Below the pieces are notes generated by a model that was not told the origin of the DNA, searched no databases, and saw only the letters and a list, made by a program, of their open reading frames with translations. The position numbers and the translations under genes are program-made. Positions 1 through 7,560 of a stretch of 23,047 nucleotides of DNA are shown piece by piece. Origin of the DNA: Pseudomonadota bacterium (GTDB taxonomy: Bacteria > Pseudomonadota > Alphaproteobacteria > Rhizobiales > Rhizobiaceae); contig JAEYTV010000614.1 of the NCBI GenBank assembly GCA_023433855.1, positions 1 through 23,047 of the forward strand, given 5' to 3'. Every line of letters begins with the position of its first letter. Position 1 is the first letter of the stretch.

Positions 1-120
1 GCGGGGGATTGGGGCGAACCATCGGACGTGGGAAACGCCGTCAGCTTTCTGATTTCTCCCGGCGCGCACTACATCACCGGCGTGATGTTGCCGATAGATG
101 GCGGCTACAGCATCGCCTGA
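1..120 (+). CDS. Short-chain dehydrogenase/reductase (SDR), C-terminal fragment
   Basis: The window opens inside this gene; only the last 39 residues and the TGA stop (118-120) are present. They read as the end of a classical SDR: a D-V-G-N-A-V-x-F-L stretch, then a Y-I-T-G-V segment, then the P-I-D-G-G-Y tail that closes the Rossmann-fold subunit and helps oligomerise. The catalytic Ser-Tyr-Lys and the cofactor-binding N-terminus lie outside the window, so substrate and NAD/NADP preference cannot be judged. It is followed by gene-poor, prophage-derived DNA, so it probably ends the operon to its left. Family assignment is firm; the specific function is unknown. Confidence 0.85.
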   Translation, partial: AGDWGEPSDVGNAVSFLISPGAHYITGVMLPIDGGYSIA

Positions 121-482
121 TGCATTCACGCAGCTGTCCAGCGTGAGCCACCTTGCCCGCGTCCTCGTCTGCCTACATGAGTTTCGGTCGAAACAGTCTT
201 GCGATGCATGATGTTGGCGTCCATTGATGGCGTTACCAGGTCAGCTGCCGAACTGATGGAGCGCCGCCAGGTATGGCACTTGATTTTTCGCAGCCGCGCG
301 GCGAGGCCGCGCTGGTATTTGGTGGAACGGGCAACGAAGCTCCGTGTTGGGTCAGCACGGGAACGCGCGATCGAGATCCATGCTGTGACCAAGGTGAACG
401 GGAACTCAACCGATGGGTGTCCCGCACACCGCCGTCCCACCAAAGCCTCCGATTCTTAGCGGCCGCTTCGGTCGATTGGGCC
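121..482. other. Intergenic stretch without a recognisable gene
   Basis: About 360 bases between the SDR gene end and the terminase remnant. Overlapping open frames of 64 to 105 codons exist on both strands, but none resembles a known family and none has a convincing ribosome-binding site. Given its position just downstream of a terminase fragment on the minus strand, it may be decayed phage or other mobile DNA. That is inference only. Confidence 0.4.
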
Positions 483-1075
483 TCAATCGTCGTCCGGTAA
501 CGGATTGCGCTCGACGATATCTTGCCCCCTTGGGTCTGCAGACCACTGTACGAACTGGATGAGCGCGTCGACTTGGTCGTCGTGTCGAGCGTTCGGGAAA
601 CCGTTGAGTTCCGATCGGAGATCGTTGAGGTAAGGCGCGGATTGCGGCAGGAGGTAATTGCCTGTCTGAAGTCGGGCCGATTGGGCTTCTACCCGCGTTG
701 CCTTGTCGTTGCGGGGTAGCTCACCAATGTAGAGGCGCTGATAGCGCTCCTCCTGGCGGAGTTGTTGAAGCAGTGGAATTCCTGATCCCGTGGCTTCCAC
801 GATCACGGTATCGGCGCGCCAACGCTCGGCCCAGACCTGGGCTCGCGACTTAAGGTCGGTAAAATCGAGCCGCGCCCGGATCGACCAGATGCCATTTCTT
901 GTCGCGTAGACCCCACGTCATGCCGACCGAGAAGTCACTCGTCGGCTCGGCGCTGAAACCTGTATCCCAGCTCTGAAACATGGTGAAAAATCTCCCGCGG
1001 TGGATCAACCAGGTCATGCGTTCCGAACCACTCCCAGCGGATGCGATTGCCGCCGGGAGGCGTCGGATCCTGCTA
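483..1075 (-). pseudogene. Phage terminase large subunit, C-terminal nuclease half, frameshifted remnant
   Basis: Read on the minus strand, the segment near 1075-1000 gives a G-G-N-R-I-R-W-E-W-F stretch. After a frame change it continues with F-Q-S-W-D-T-G-F and S-D-F-S-V, the first acidic motif of the RNase H-like nuclease that cuts phage DNA at the portal. A second frame change near 880 restores a long readable part: R-A-R-L-D-F-T-D-L-K, then V-I-V-E-A-T-G-S-G, and finally H-D-D-Q-V-D-A-L, the last acidic motif, ending with TGA at 483-485. The N-terminal packaging ATPase (Walker motifs) is absent, so perhaps 190 residues of a protein that normally has 450 or more remain. The intact last piece (483-806) could be called as a 107-residue hypothetical protein, but it is not a functional terminase. 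Confidence 0.85.
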
Positions 1076-2213
1076 TGATAGTGGTTCCGGAGCCGCAGAA
1101 AGCATCGAGCACACCATCACCGGGATTGGTACAGTCCTTGATGGCATCAGCCACGAGCGCCCATGGCTTCACCGTGGGGTGACTCTTGAGGTCGTCCCTG
1201 CGCCCGCGTCGAAAGGTGTTGGCGCCGGGGTAGGTCCGGTAGCGACCGTGCTTGCCGAACTGAACGTTGTTGATATGCGCAACACTGTCGTCGCCGTTTT
1301 TGAAGACGTGGACAAACTCCGTTTGTTGCCTGTACAGGCTTCCCATCCCGGCGTTGGTTTGGCCCAGGTGCAGGTGGTCTTCAGGGTAAGCCCTGCGTCC
1401 CAGGCTGCGGTGAGAACCTCGAGCCCATGCAAGGCGTCCATACAGACATAATGCAGTGAACCTGCAATCGAGTGAGTGCGCAAAGCTTGAGATAAGCAGC
1501 AGAAACGCAATGAACTCTGCGACGCTCATCTCGCCGGACGCCATGCCGAATTCGCGGTGTCGGACCTTTCCGAGGCCGCTGACGTGCCCTTGGATCAAGA
1601 GGTTGTAGGGTGGGTCACTGAAGACGGCGCGGACCTTGAGCCCGTCCAGCAGAACCTGATAGCTGACATCTTCAAGGCTCGAACCGCACAAGAGACGGTG
1701 TTTTCCGAGCAGCCAGAGATCACCGATCGTGTAACTGACCGATCTTCAGAAGGCTCTTCGATATTGTCCAGCGGATCAGAGCTAAGCTCTGCCACGCGAT
1801 TATCGGCAATGCGGAACGCTCGCACTTGGGCTGGGGTCAAATGACTGACCCGGACGACTGGCACCTTATTAAGGGCTAGTCTCTTGGCGGCCAGAAGACG
1901 CCCGTGGCCGGCAATGACAACGCCATCCCGGTTAATCAGGATAGGTGCCAGAAAGCCTGTTTTATCGATGCTATGTGCGAGCTTTGTGATCTGGCGCTCA
2001 CCGTGACCACGAGGATTACGCTCAAATGGAGTAGTCTCGTCGGGGGCGAATATGTTCGATTACCGATGCGAGTCTTGGGGTGAGGTTCTCCTGTGCGACA
2101 ACTGGGCGTGAACGGGTTCGTACTCGTCGACGCATTGCGCCTTCGTCACCTGCGCTTGCGTCCAGGTGGAGGCTTGCTGTTGCGTGCCGATCTGGCGGAA
2201 TAAGGTTTGACAT
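1070..2213 (-). pseudogene. ParB-domain DNA methyltransferase (phage type), frameshifted and internally deleted
   Basis: Minus-strand remnant of the two-domain family in which an N-terminal ParB/Srx-like domain precedes a beta-class DNA methylase. The start is ATG at 2213-2211 (MSNLIPPDR). A frame break near 2050 is followed by P-F-E-R-N-P-R and the ParB core A-G-H-G-R-L-L-A-A (about 1900). R-I-A-D-N-R follows, then an apparent deletion of a linker of perhaps 80 residues, then Y-T-I-G-D-L-W-L-L-G in another frame. The catalytic S-D-P-P-Y-N motif lies near 1610, two further frame changes follow around 1480 and 1385, then H-P-T-V-K-P and the SAM-binding D-A-F-C-G-S-G-T-T near 1080. Right after that motif the sequence switches to terminase, so the last 30 or so residues are also gone. 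It cannot make an active enzyme. Such methylases often precede terL in rhizobial phages, which fits its neighbour. Confidence 0.85.
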
Positions 2214-2224
2214 CTTTTATTCTC

Positions 2225-2305
2225 AGTATAGTATTGACAAATATAGTATATGTTGCTAACATTTCTCCGTTTATCTGTAAGATTACGAGAATTGTTTTGT
2301 CAATA
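2225..2305. promoter_or_regulatory. AT-rich face-to-face promoter-like elements with inverted and direct repeats
   Basis: TATTGACAAA at 2232-2241 recurs exactly inverted as TTTGTCAATA at 2296-2305. Each copy contains TTGACA followed at 17 bases by a -10-like hexamer: TAACAT (2257-2262) on the plus strand and TTACAG (2280-2275) on the minus strand. The two therefore point towards each other. The minus-strand element lies in the right place to drive the methyltransferase remnant starting at 2213. TATAGTAT occurs twice in direct orientation (2227-2234 and 2242-2249), as a repressor site might. The -10 matches are weak, so promoter function is inferred. Confidence 0.4.
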
Positions 2306-2634
2306 TCCCGTACGATTTAAGAATGCTGTTGACGAAAACTTCGTATGTTGCTGGTGCCTGAAAAGGTGCCTTTCTTTGCCGATGAAGTGGCAGGCCTCGA
2401 AACTAGCGATCTGGAGGTTCTCACTGCCCGTGCGCCATGAACGTATGGCCGCGGCGTTCGCTCGAAGCGGCGAGGGATTGAGCACAATGCGGTGCGGGCA
2501 CACCGCAGAAAATGAGGATGACCACACTAGCGTTGGCACCTCGCATTCTGCGGAGGGGTTCAAAGGTGAGTGGGGGGCCGCTTAACTCCGCGCCGCCAAT
2601 TTTTACGTTCTTTCCCGTGGGCTGATGGGGCAAT

Positions 2635-2783
2635 CCCAGTTAGCCAAGAAAAATTCCCAGTTAGCTCTCCCTGGGAAATGTCCTTGAAAGTCAACAAATT
2701 CAGACACTTACAGGCAGTAGAAACACGAGTCAGAACCGAATTTTGCGTGTCTTCCCAGTTTTTGACGCGGGAACTGGGAATTT
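2635..2783. repeat. Cluster of short TTCCCAGTT repeats, with a 9-bp hairpin at 2752-2780
   Basis: TCCCAGTTAGC occurs twice in direct orientation (2635-2645 and 2656-2666). TTCCCAGTT appears again at 2752-2760 and inverted as AACTGGGAA at 2772-2780, giving a perfect 9-bp stem with an 11-base loop. AAATTCCCAGTT (2651-2662) is also an exact inverted match of AACTGGGAATTT (2772-2783). No T-run follows the hairpin in a way typical of a terminator. The repeat may be a dispersed intergenic element; its function is unknown. Confidence 0.55.
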
Positions 2784-3004
2784 GTCTGCAGAGACGGGTT
2801 CGCAGAAGACTGCGCACACCGCCAGCTAGTCTCTGTAAGCCGCCACCAAGCGCATATCAGCGGAATTGCTGCGACTGTGCCGGGACTTTGCCCGATCGCG
2901 CATTCTCGGCCTTGCGTTCTCGACGCGCATTTCGGCCGCAGACGGGCGCTTTCTGCACAGGCGCACTCGGCAGTGCGGTTCTCGATGCGACGGGTAAGGC
3001 GGCT

Positions 3005-3694
3005 TCAGGCCGACTCCAAGCCTATGGCGTCGCGCTCCCGAAGATAGCGCCGCACGAACGTGGCAGTGTTCTCATAGTGGGCGGCGAGCAGCGCCCGCGC
3101 CTTCACGGCGTCGCGCGCCAGCGCCGCGTCGCGGATCGCCCTGTGCTCGCCGTCGACGTCGCGCTTGCCGGTTTCGACGGAGAGCGAGAAGCGCCTGTAG
3201 CGGTCGGCCCGGTCGTAGAGCGCCTTGCAGAACTCGAGCAGGATCTGCGAGCCGCACGCCGACAGCAGCGCCTCGTGGAAGTCGGCATGCCGTGCCTCCC
3301 AGCGCTCGTCGTGGAGGCGGATGTCCTCCTGCTGCCTCGGTAGGCGCTCTAGCAGGTGCAGCGTCGACATCAGCTTCGCCTCCCAGTGCTCGTCGCCATG
3401 CTCGATCGACCGCTCAAGCGCCCAGCCTTCGACCAGGATGCGCGTGCGCACCAGGTCGTCGAGGTCGCCGATGCTCAGTGAAGTCACCCTGTAGCCGCGG
3501 TTATGCTCGCCTTCGACCAGCCCGGCGGCGACGAGACGCGCCAGCGCCTCGCGCACCGGCGACACACTCATCCCGCAGAATTCCTGGAGTTCCTGGAAGC
3601 GCAACTGGCCGCCGGGCGGGAACCGTCCGTCGAGGATCGCACCGCGCAGGTTCTGCCAGGCTTGTTCGCTTCTGCTTCGTCCCATACGCCACAT
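3005..3694 (-). CDS. GntR-family transcriptional regulator, FCD (FadR-like) subgroup
   Basis: A DNA-binding regulator of about 229 residues. The N-terminal winged helix-turn-helix is recognisable from a L-R-x-A-I-L-D-G-R-F-P-P-G stretch and S-V-S-P-V-R-E-A-L-A-R-L, the usual GntR recognition helix. The rest is an all-helical FCD effector domain, with the R-H-A-D-F-H-E-A-L signature near the middle and E-H-R-A-I-R-D-A-A near the end; such domains usually bind carboxylic acids, often with a metal held by histidines. The frame is open back to GTG at 3721, but that start would lie inside the candidate operator, so ATG at 3694 is preferred; ATG at 3685 is also possible. No start has a strong ribosome-binding site. 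It is divergent from the TRAP operon and probably controls it and itself. Confidence 0.9.
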   Translation of the reverse strand: MWRMGRSRSEQAWQNLRGAILDGRFPPGGQLRFQELQEFCGMSVSPVREALARLVAAGLVEGEHNRGYRVTSLSIGDLDDLVRTRILVEGWALERSIEHGDEHWEAKLMSTLHLLERLPRQQEDIRLHDERWEARHADFHEALLSACGSQILLEFCKALYDRADRYRRFSLSVETGKRDVDGEHRAIRDAALARDAVKARALLAAHYENTATFVRRYLRERDAIGLESA

Positions 3695-3702
3695 CGAATG
3701 GA

Positions 3703-3731
3703 TTTTCGAAAGTGTTGACACTTACCGAAAA
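3703..3731. promoter_or_regulatory. Candidate GntR operator and promoter of the TRAP operon
   Basis: Between the divergent regulator and TRAP genes lies the perfect palindrome AAGTGT-TG-ACACTT (3710-3723), flanked by TTTTCG (3703-3708) and CGAAAA (3726-3731), which are inverted copies offset by one base. FCD-type GntR proteins commonly bind short palindromes in such positions. The same block contains TTGACA (3715-3720), a possible -35 box for the plus-strand operon, but I see no good -10. The binding protein is inferred from position. Confidence 0.5.
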
Positions 3732-3774
3732 TGGTGGCTTTTGCAAATCCGACAAAAGTCGGGGAGGAAACGAC

Positions 3775-4758
3775 GTGCGTTTGCTGTTCAAGGGCGTTCT
3801 GGCTGCGTTCACGGTGATCTGCGGGCTGGCGCAGGCCGCCGAGGTCACCATCCGCTTCCCGGTGGAGTATTCGCTGGAGGTCGCCCCCGGCGCCGCCAAC
3901 CGCGAGTTCAAGCAACTGGTCGAGGAGCGCACCGGCGGCCGCGTCGACGTCCAGCTCTTTCCGAGCGGCAGCCTCTACAAGGGTCTCGATCTCGTGCAGG
4001 CCATTCTGCGCGGCGATGCCGAGATGAGCACGCTGACCTCCGCCTACTGGACTGCGCTGTCGCCCAAGCTCGCGGTGTTCGAACTGCCCTACGCCTTCCC
4101 CGAGCGTGGCGATTTCTACAAGGCCATCGACGACGGCGGCTTCATCGAGAGCGCCTATGACGAGGTCGTCGCCAAGGGCGCCAAGCCCATCACCGTCCTT
4201 CCCTACGACCATTTCGCCTTCGCCACGCGCGAAACCGCGATCCGCGCCCCCGGCGACATGGCCGGACTGAAGATCCGCGGCCTCGGCAAGATCAACTCGG
4301 CCATGGTCGAGGCGCTGGGCGCCTCGCCGGTCTCGCTCAACCTGGTCGAAACCTCGCCGGCGTTGCAGCAGGGCGTCATCGACGGTCTGAACGCGCCCAT
4401 CGATATCGTCCTCGCCTACAAGTGGCACGAATCCGCCCGGCACGTGACCTACGCGCCGGCCTACCTGTCCTTCTATCCGTGGATGGTGAATGCGGCGTGG
4501 TGGGACGGCCTGGACCCGGAGCTGCGCGACATCATCCAGAAGACCGCCGCGGAAGTTTCGCTCAACCACCGCAAGCGCTCCGAGGACGAGACGCAGAAGG
4601 CCATCGATGCGCTACGCGCCGCCGGCGTCGACGTTCACGTCCAGACACCGGAGGAGCGCGCCGCCTGGATCGAGAAGACCGCAGGCGTCTGGGACGCCTT
4701 CGCGCCGCAGATCGGGCCGGAGCTCATCGAACGCGTGCGCGGCTACGGCCGCGACTGA
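3775..4758 (+). CDS. dctP: TRAP transporter periplasmic substrate-binding protein DctP, copy 1
   Basis: A periplasmic solute receptor of 327 residues that delivers an organic acid or related anion to the DctQM membrane subunits. The GTG start at 3775 follows a good ribosome-binding site (GGGGAGG, 3761-3767) and gives a typical signal peptide: R-L-L-F-K, a hydrophobic core, then A-Q-A-A. The mature part follows the DctP pattern, with E-F-K-Q-L-V-E-E-R-T-G-G-R, the S-G-S-L-Y-K-G motif, and the ligand-binding arginine region G-L-K-I-R-G-L-G-K. Length is normal for the family. An open frame extends upstream to 3292 but overlaps the divergent regulator and is not real. It is followed after 35 bases by a clear paralogue. 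The substrate cannot be predicted from sequence alone. Confidence 0.93.
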   Translation: MRLLFKGVLAAFTVICGLAQAAEVTIRFPVEYSLEVAPGAANREFKQLVEERTGGRVDVQLFPSGSLYKGLDLVQAILRGDAEMSTLTSAYWTALSPKLAVFELPYAFPERGDFYKAIDDGGFIESAYDEVVAKGAKPITVLPYDHFAFATRETAIRAPGDMAGLKIRGLGKINSAMVEALGASPVSLNLVETSPALQQGVIDGLNAPIDIVLAYKWHESARHVTYAPAYLSFYPWMVNAAWWDGLDPELRDIIQKTAAEVSLNHRKRSEDETQKAIDALRAAGVDVHVQTPEERAAWIEKTAGVWDAFAPQIGPELIERVRGYGRD

Positions 4759-4793
4759 CAACGACCGAACCAACGACCGCCAGGGAGACAACC

Positions 4794-5780
4794 ATGCTGA
4801 GAACGCTTCTGCGCGCCGCGCTCGTCGTCGCCGCTTCCACCGCCGCGTCGATCGCCGCGGCCGCCGGCGTCACCATCCGCTTCCCGATCGAGTATTCGCT
4901 CGAGATCACGCCGGGCAAGGCCAATGCCGAATTCAAGCGCCTGGTCGAGGAGCGCTCCAACGGCCGGATTGAGGTGCAGATTTACGCCAGCGGCAGCCTC
5001 TACAAGGGCCTCGACCTGGTGCAGGCCGTGCTGCGCGGCGATGCTGAGATGACGACGCTCATCGGCGCCTACTGGAGCGCCTTGTCGCCGAAGACGGCCG
5101 TGTTCGAACTGCCCTTCGTCTTCCCGACCAAGCAGTCGTTCTACGCCGCCGTCGACGACGGCTTTTTCCAGAAGGCCTATTCCGAGGTCGAGGAGAAGGG
5201 CGCCGCAGTCATCGGCGTGCTGCCCTTCGACTATCTGGTCCCCGGCACCCGCGCCACGCCGCTGATCAAGCCGGAGGATTTCGCAGGGCTGAAATTCCGC
5301 GGCCTCGGCAAGGTCAACACCGCCATGCTCCAGCACCTCGGCGCGACGCCTGTTTCCCTCAACTTCGTCGAGATTTCTCCGGCGATCCAGCAGGGTCTGA
5401 TCGACGGGCTTAACGTTCCGACCGACAACTACATGATCTATAAGTGGAACGAGTCCATCAAGAACGTCACCTACGCGCCCTACTACATCGCCTTCTACCC
5501 CTGGACGGTGAACAAGGCTTGGTGGGACGGTCTCGATCCCGAACTGCGCACCATCATCCAGGACGTGGCGACAGAGGTAACGACCCAGCAGCGCGCCATC
5601 GCCGAGGCGGCCTCCGATCAGGCCATCGAGGACATGCGCGCCGGCGGCATCGACGTGCACATCCAGACGCCCGAGGAGACCAAGGTCTGGATGGAGGCGA
5701 CGCAGCCCGTGTGGGATCAGTTCAAGGACCAGGTCGGCCAGGAGCTGATAGACCAGGTCAAGACCTACCAGCAGCAGTGA
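4794..5780 (+). CDS. dctP: TRAP transporter periplasmic substrate-binding protein DctP, copy 2
   Basis: A second DctP-type receptor of 328 residues, collinear with the first and similar along its whole length (I estimate more than half the residues identical by eye). The ATG start at 4794 follows CAGGGAGA, and an alanine-rich signal peptide ends at about residue 24. Shared blocks include S-G-S-L-Y-K-G-L-D-L-V-Q-A, the G-L-G-K region after the ligand-binding arginine, and W-W-D-G-L-D-P-E-L-R. Differences cluster in loops, for example L-P-F-D-Y-L-V-P-G-T here against L-P-Y-D-H-F-A-F-A-T in copy 1, which could change ligand choice. The only membrane subunits follow directly, so both receptors probably serve the same DctQM. 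Confidence 0.93.
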   Translation: MLRTLLRAALVVAASTAASIAAAAGVTIRFPIEYSLEITPGKANAEFKRLVEERSNGRIEVQIYASGSLYKGLDLVQAVLRGDAEMTTLIGAYWSALSPKTAVFELPFVFPTKQSFYAAVDDGFFQKAYSEVEEKGAAVIGVLPFDYLVPGTRATPLIKPEDFAGLKFRGLGKVNTAMLQHLGATPVSLNFVEISPAIQQGLIDGLNVPTDNYMIYKWNESIKNVTYAPYYIAFYPWTVNKAWWDGLDPELRTIIQDVATEVTTQQRAIAEAASDQAIEDMRAGGIDVHIQTPEETKVWMEATQPVWDQFKDQVGQELIDQVKTYQQQ

Positions 5781-5782
5781 CC

Positions 5783-6280
5783 ATGCGCGGCATCAGCGAT
5801 GCGCTTGCGCGGCTGGAGGACGGCATCGCTGCCGTCCTTCTCGCCCTCGTGCTGGGAATAGTCACATACGAACTGACCGTCCGAGGCCTCCTGGGGCGCT
5901 CCAACCTGTGGACCGACGAACTGTCGCGGGTGATCATGATCGCGATGGTCTATTTCGCCGCCATCGGCGTGACGCGCGACGGGACGCACGTCCGGGTCGA
6001 ATTGTTGCTCGACCGCCTGCCGTCCCGCCCGCGCGCCATGCTGGAAAAACTGTCCGACGTGCTGTGCCTCGCCTTCGCCCTGTCCGCCACGTGGCTCGGC
6101 ATCGACTATGTCCGCGAGTCCATCCGCTTCGGCATCTCCTTTGCCCATTCCAACCTGCCCTTCCCGGTCTGGGTGGCGCAGCTCATCGTGCCCGTGGCCT
6201 TCGGCCTGATCAGCCTCCGGCTGCTCATGCGGCTTTTCGGCCTGTCGCGGCAGGTCCACACCGAATCCACGGAAATCTGA
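5783..6280 (+). CDS. dctQ: TRAP transporter small membrane subunit DctQ
   Basis: A 165-residue inner-membrane protein with about four hydrophobic segments, matching the DctQ family in length and layout. W-T-D-E-L-S-R (residues about 45-51) is the usual motif between the first two helices. It forms the membrane complex with DctM and helps the binding protein dock. The ATG start lies two bases after the stop of the second dctP gene, indicating one transcript and probable translational coupling. Four bases separate its stop from dctM. Confidence 0.93.
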   Translation: MRGISDALARLEDGIAAVLLALVLGIVTYELTVRGLLGRSNLWTDELSRVIMIAMVYFAAIGVTRDGTHVRVELLLDRLPSRPRAMLEKLSDVLCLAFALSATWLGIDYVRESIRFGISFAHSNLPFPVWVAQLIVPVAFGLISLRLLMRLFGLSRQVHTESTEI

Positions 6281-6284
6281 CGCC

Positions 6285-7550
6285 ATGGCCTATTTTCTCG
6301 TTGGCGGGATTCTCCTGCTCCTAGCCATTGGCGTTCCGGTTGGCTTCGCGCTCTGGCTTACCGGGCTGGCGGCTGTCCTCCTGTTCGGTATGACCTCGCT
6401 CACGCAGGTCGCCCAGTCCATTTACACCGGTCTCGACAGCTTCGTCCTCCTGGCCATTCCCTTCTTCATCCTCGCCGGCAACATCATGCTGAAGTCGGGC
6501 TTCGCGAAGTATCTTTTCGATTTCATGCAGAGTCTCGTCGGCAGCGTTCCGGGCGGCGCGGCCGTCGGTGCCAGCGGCGCGTCGGCCGTCTTCGGCGCGA
6601 TGACCGGTTCGTCGGTCGCTTCCGCAGCGGCGCTCGGTCGGGTCATGATCCCAACCATGGAGACGCTCGGCTACCCGCGCAAATACACAGCCGGCCTGAT
6701 GGCCGCCGGCGGCACGCTCGGCATCCTCATTCCGCCGAGCGTCACGCTCGTGATCTATGGCGAGATGGCGCAGCAATCCGTCAAGGACCTGTTCCTCGCC
6801 GGCGTCATCCCGGGCCTGGTTGCCGCCGCCGCCATCGGCGCGATGGGTTTCGCCATCGCACTGCGCAAGGGCTACGGCAAGCGCACCGAGGTTTTCTCAT
6901 GGGGCGCTGTCTGGAAAACGTTCCGCAGGGCGGCGCCCGCGCTGGTCATGCCGGTCATCGTCCTCGGCGGCATATATGTCGGGGTGTTCACGCCCACCGA
7001 GGCGGCCGCCATCTCCGTCATCTACGGGTTCCTGGTCGGCGCCCTGGTCTACCGCACGCTAGGGGTGCGCGATCTGCCCAGCATCTTCAACGAGAGCGCC
7101 CGCGCCACGGCCAGCGTCCTCTTCATCCTCTCCGGCGCGCTGTTCGTCGGCATGCTTGCCACGTTGGCGGGCATTCCTCAGGCGATTGTCGCCGCGGTCG
7201 ATTCGCTGCAGCTCTCGCCGCTCGGCTTCCTCTTCATTGTCAGCGCCGTCCTCATCGTGCTGGGCTGCTTCCTTGACGGCTTCACGCTGCTGACGGTCGT
7301 CACACCGCTCCTGCTGCCGAGCGTCCATACGCTGGGGATCGATCCGATCCATTTTGCCATCGTCCTGGTGCTCAACATCGAGATCGCCGCAATCACGCCA
7401 CCGATCGGGCTGAACCTTTTCGTCATCGCGGGCATATCCGGAACGACGATGCAGGAGGTTTCGCTAGGCTCCGTGCCGTTCATCTTCGTCCTGATTGCGG
7501 TATTGGCGCTCATCATGCTCGTGCCCTGGCTGTCCCTTGCGCTGATCTGA
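6285..7550 (+). CDS. dctM: TRAP transporter large membrane subunit DctM
   Basis: A 421-residue, highly hydrophobic protein of the DctM family, the ion-coupled (usually sodium) transport channel of TRAP systems. Typical features are the opening hydrophobic helix, F-V-L-L-A-I-P-F-F-I-L-A-G near residues 51-63, G-A-S-G-A-S-A-V-F-G-A-M-T-G-S-S near 90-106, and the G-I-L-I-P-P-S motif near 145-151. The later half repeats this pattern (A-I-T-P-P-I-G-L-N-L near 370). Length is normal and the gene appears intact. It lies in one operon with dctP, dctP and dctQ. Confidence 0.95.
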   Translation: MAYFLVGGILLLLAIGVPVGFALWLTGLAAVLLFGMTSLTQVAQSIYTGLDSFVLLAIPFFILAGNIMLKSGFAKYLFDFMQSLVGSVPGGAAVGASGASAVFGAMTGSSVASAAALGRVMIPTMETLGYPRKYTAGLMAAGGTLGILIPPSVTLVIYGEMAQQSVKDLFLAGVIPGLVAAAAIGAMGFAIALRKGYGKRTEVFSWGAVWKTFRRAAPALVMPVIVLGGIYVGVFTPTEAAAISVIYGFLVGALVYRTLGVRDLPSIFNESARATASVLFILSGALFVGMLATLAGIPQAIVAAVDSLQLSPLGFLFIVSAVLIVLGCFLDGFTLLTVVTPLLLPSVHTLGIDPIHFAIVLVLNIEIAAITPPIGLNLFVIAGISGTTMQEVSLGSVPFIFVLIAVLALIMLVPWLSLALI

Positions 7551-7560
7551 GGAAGCTCAC

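Larger units (their letters stand above)
2214..3004. other. Gene-poor accessory stretch, no recognisable intact gene
   Basis: Roughly 790 bases between the methyltransferase remnant and the GntR gene. The left part (to about 2350) is clearly more AT-rich than the rest of the window, which suggests phage or other foreign origin. The middle and right parts contain overlapping open frames of 70 to 110 codons on both strands, none with a family resemblance I can name and none with a good ribosome-binding site. A cluster of short repeats sits at 2635-2783. The stretch may hold decayed mobile-element sequence, but I could not identify a transposase or terminal repeats. Confidence 0.5.

Noticed and set aside
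126..459. Overlapping 86- and 105-codon frames on both strands after the SDR fragment
   Set aside because: No ribosome-binding site, no recognisable family, and neither frame is clearly better than the other.
2635..2783. Repeat cluster as a CRISPR array
   Set aside because: The repeats are about 9-12 bases, irregularly spaced and in mixed orientation, with no cas genes in the window.
121..3004. tRNA, integrase or attachment site next to the prophage remnant
   Set aside because: I saw no tRNA-like sequence, integrase motif or matching direct repeats at the two ends, so the prophage borders remain undefined.
2570..3343. A 257-codon plus-strand frame running into the GntR gene
   Set aside because: Its second half is antisense to the regulator and its first half covers the short-repeat cluster; composition is unlike a real protein.
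3292..3774. Upstream extension of the first dctP frame
   Set aside because: It would add 161 residues antisense to gntR before a clear signal peptide; the GTG at 3775 has a good ribosome-binding site.
3568..4569. Long open frame of 333 codons on the minus strand opposite the first dctP gene
   Set aside because: It is the antisense shadow of a well-supported GC-rich gene, has no family resemblance, and overlaps the GntR gene. The same reasoning removes the 305-codon minus frame at 4743-5660.
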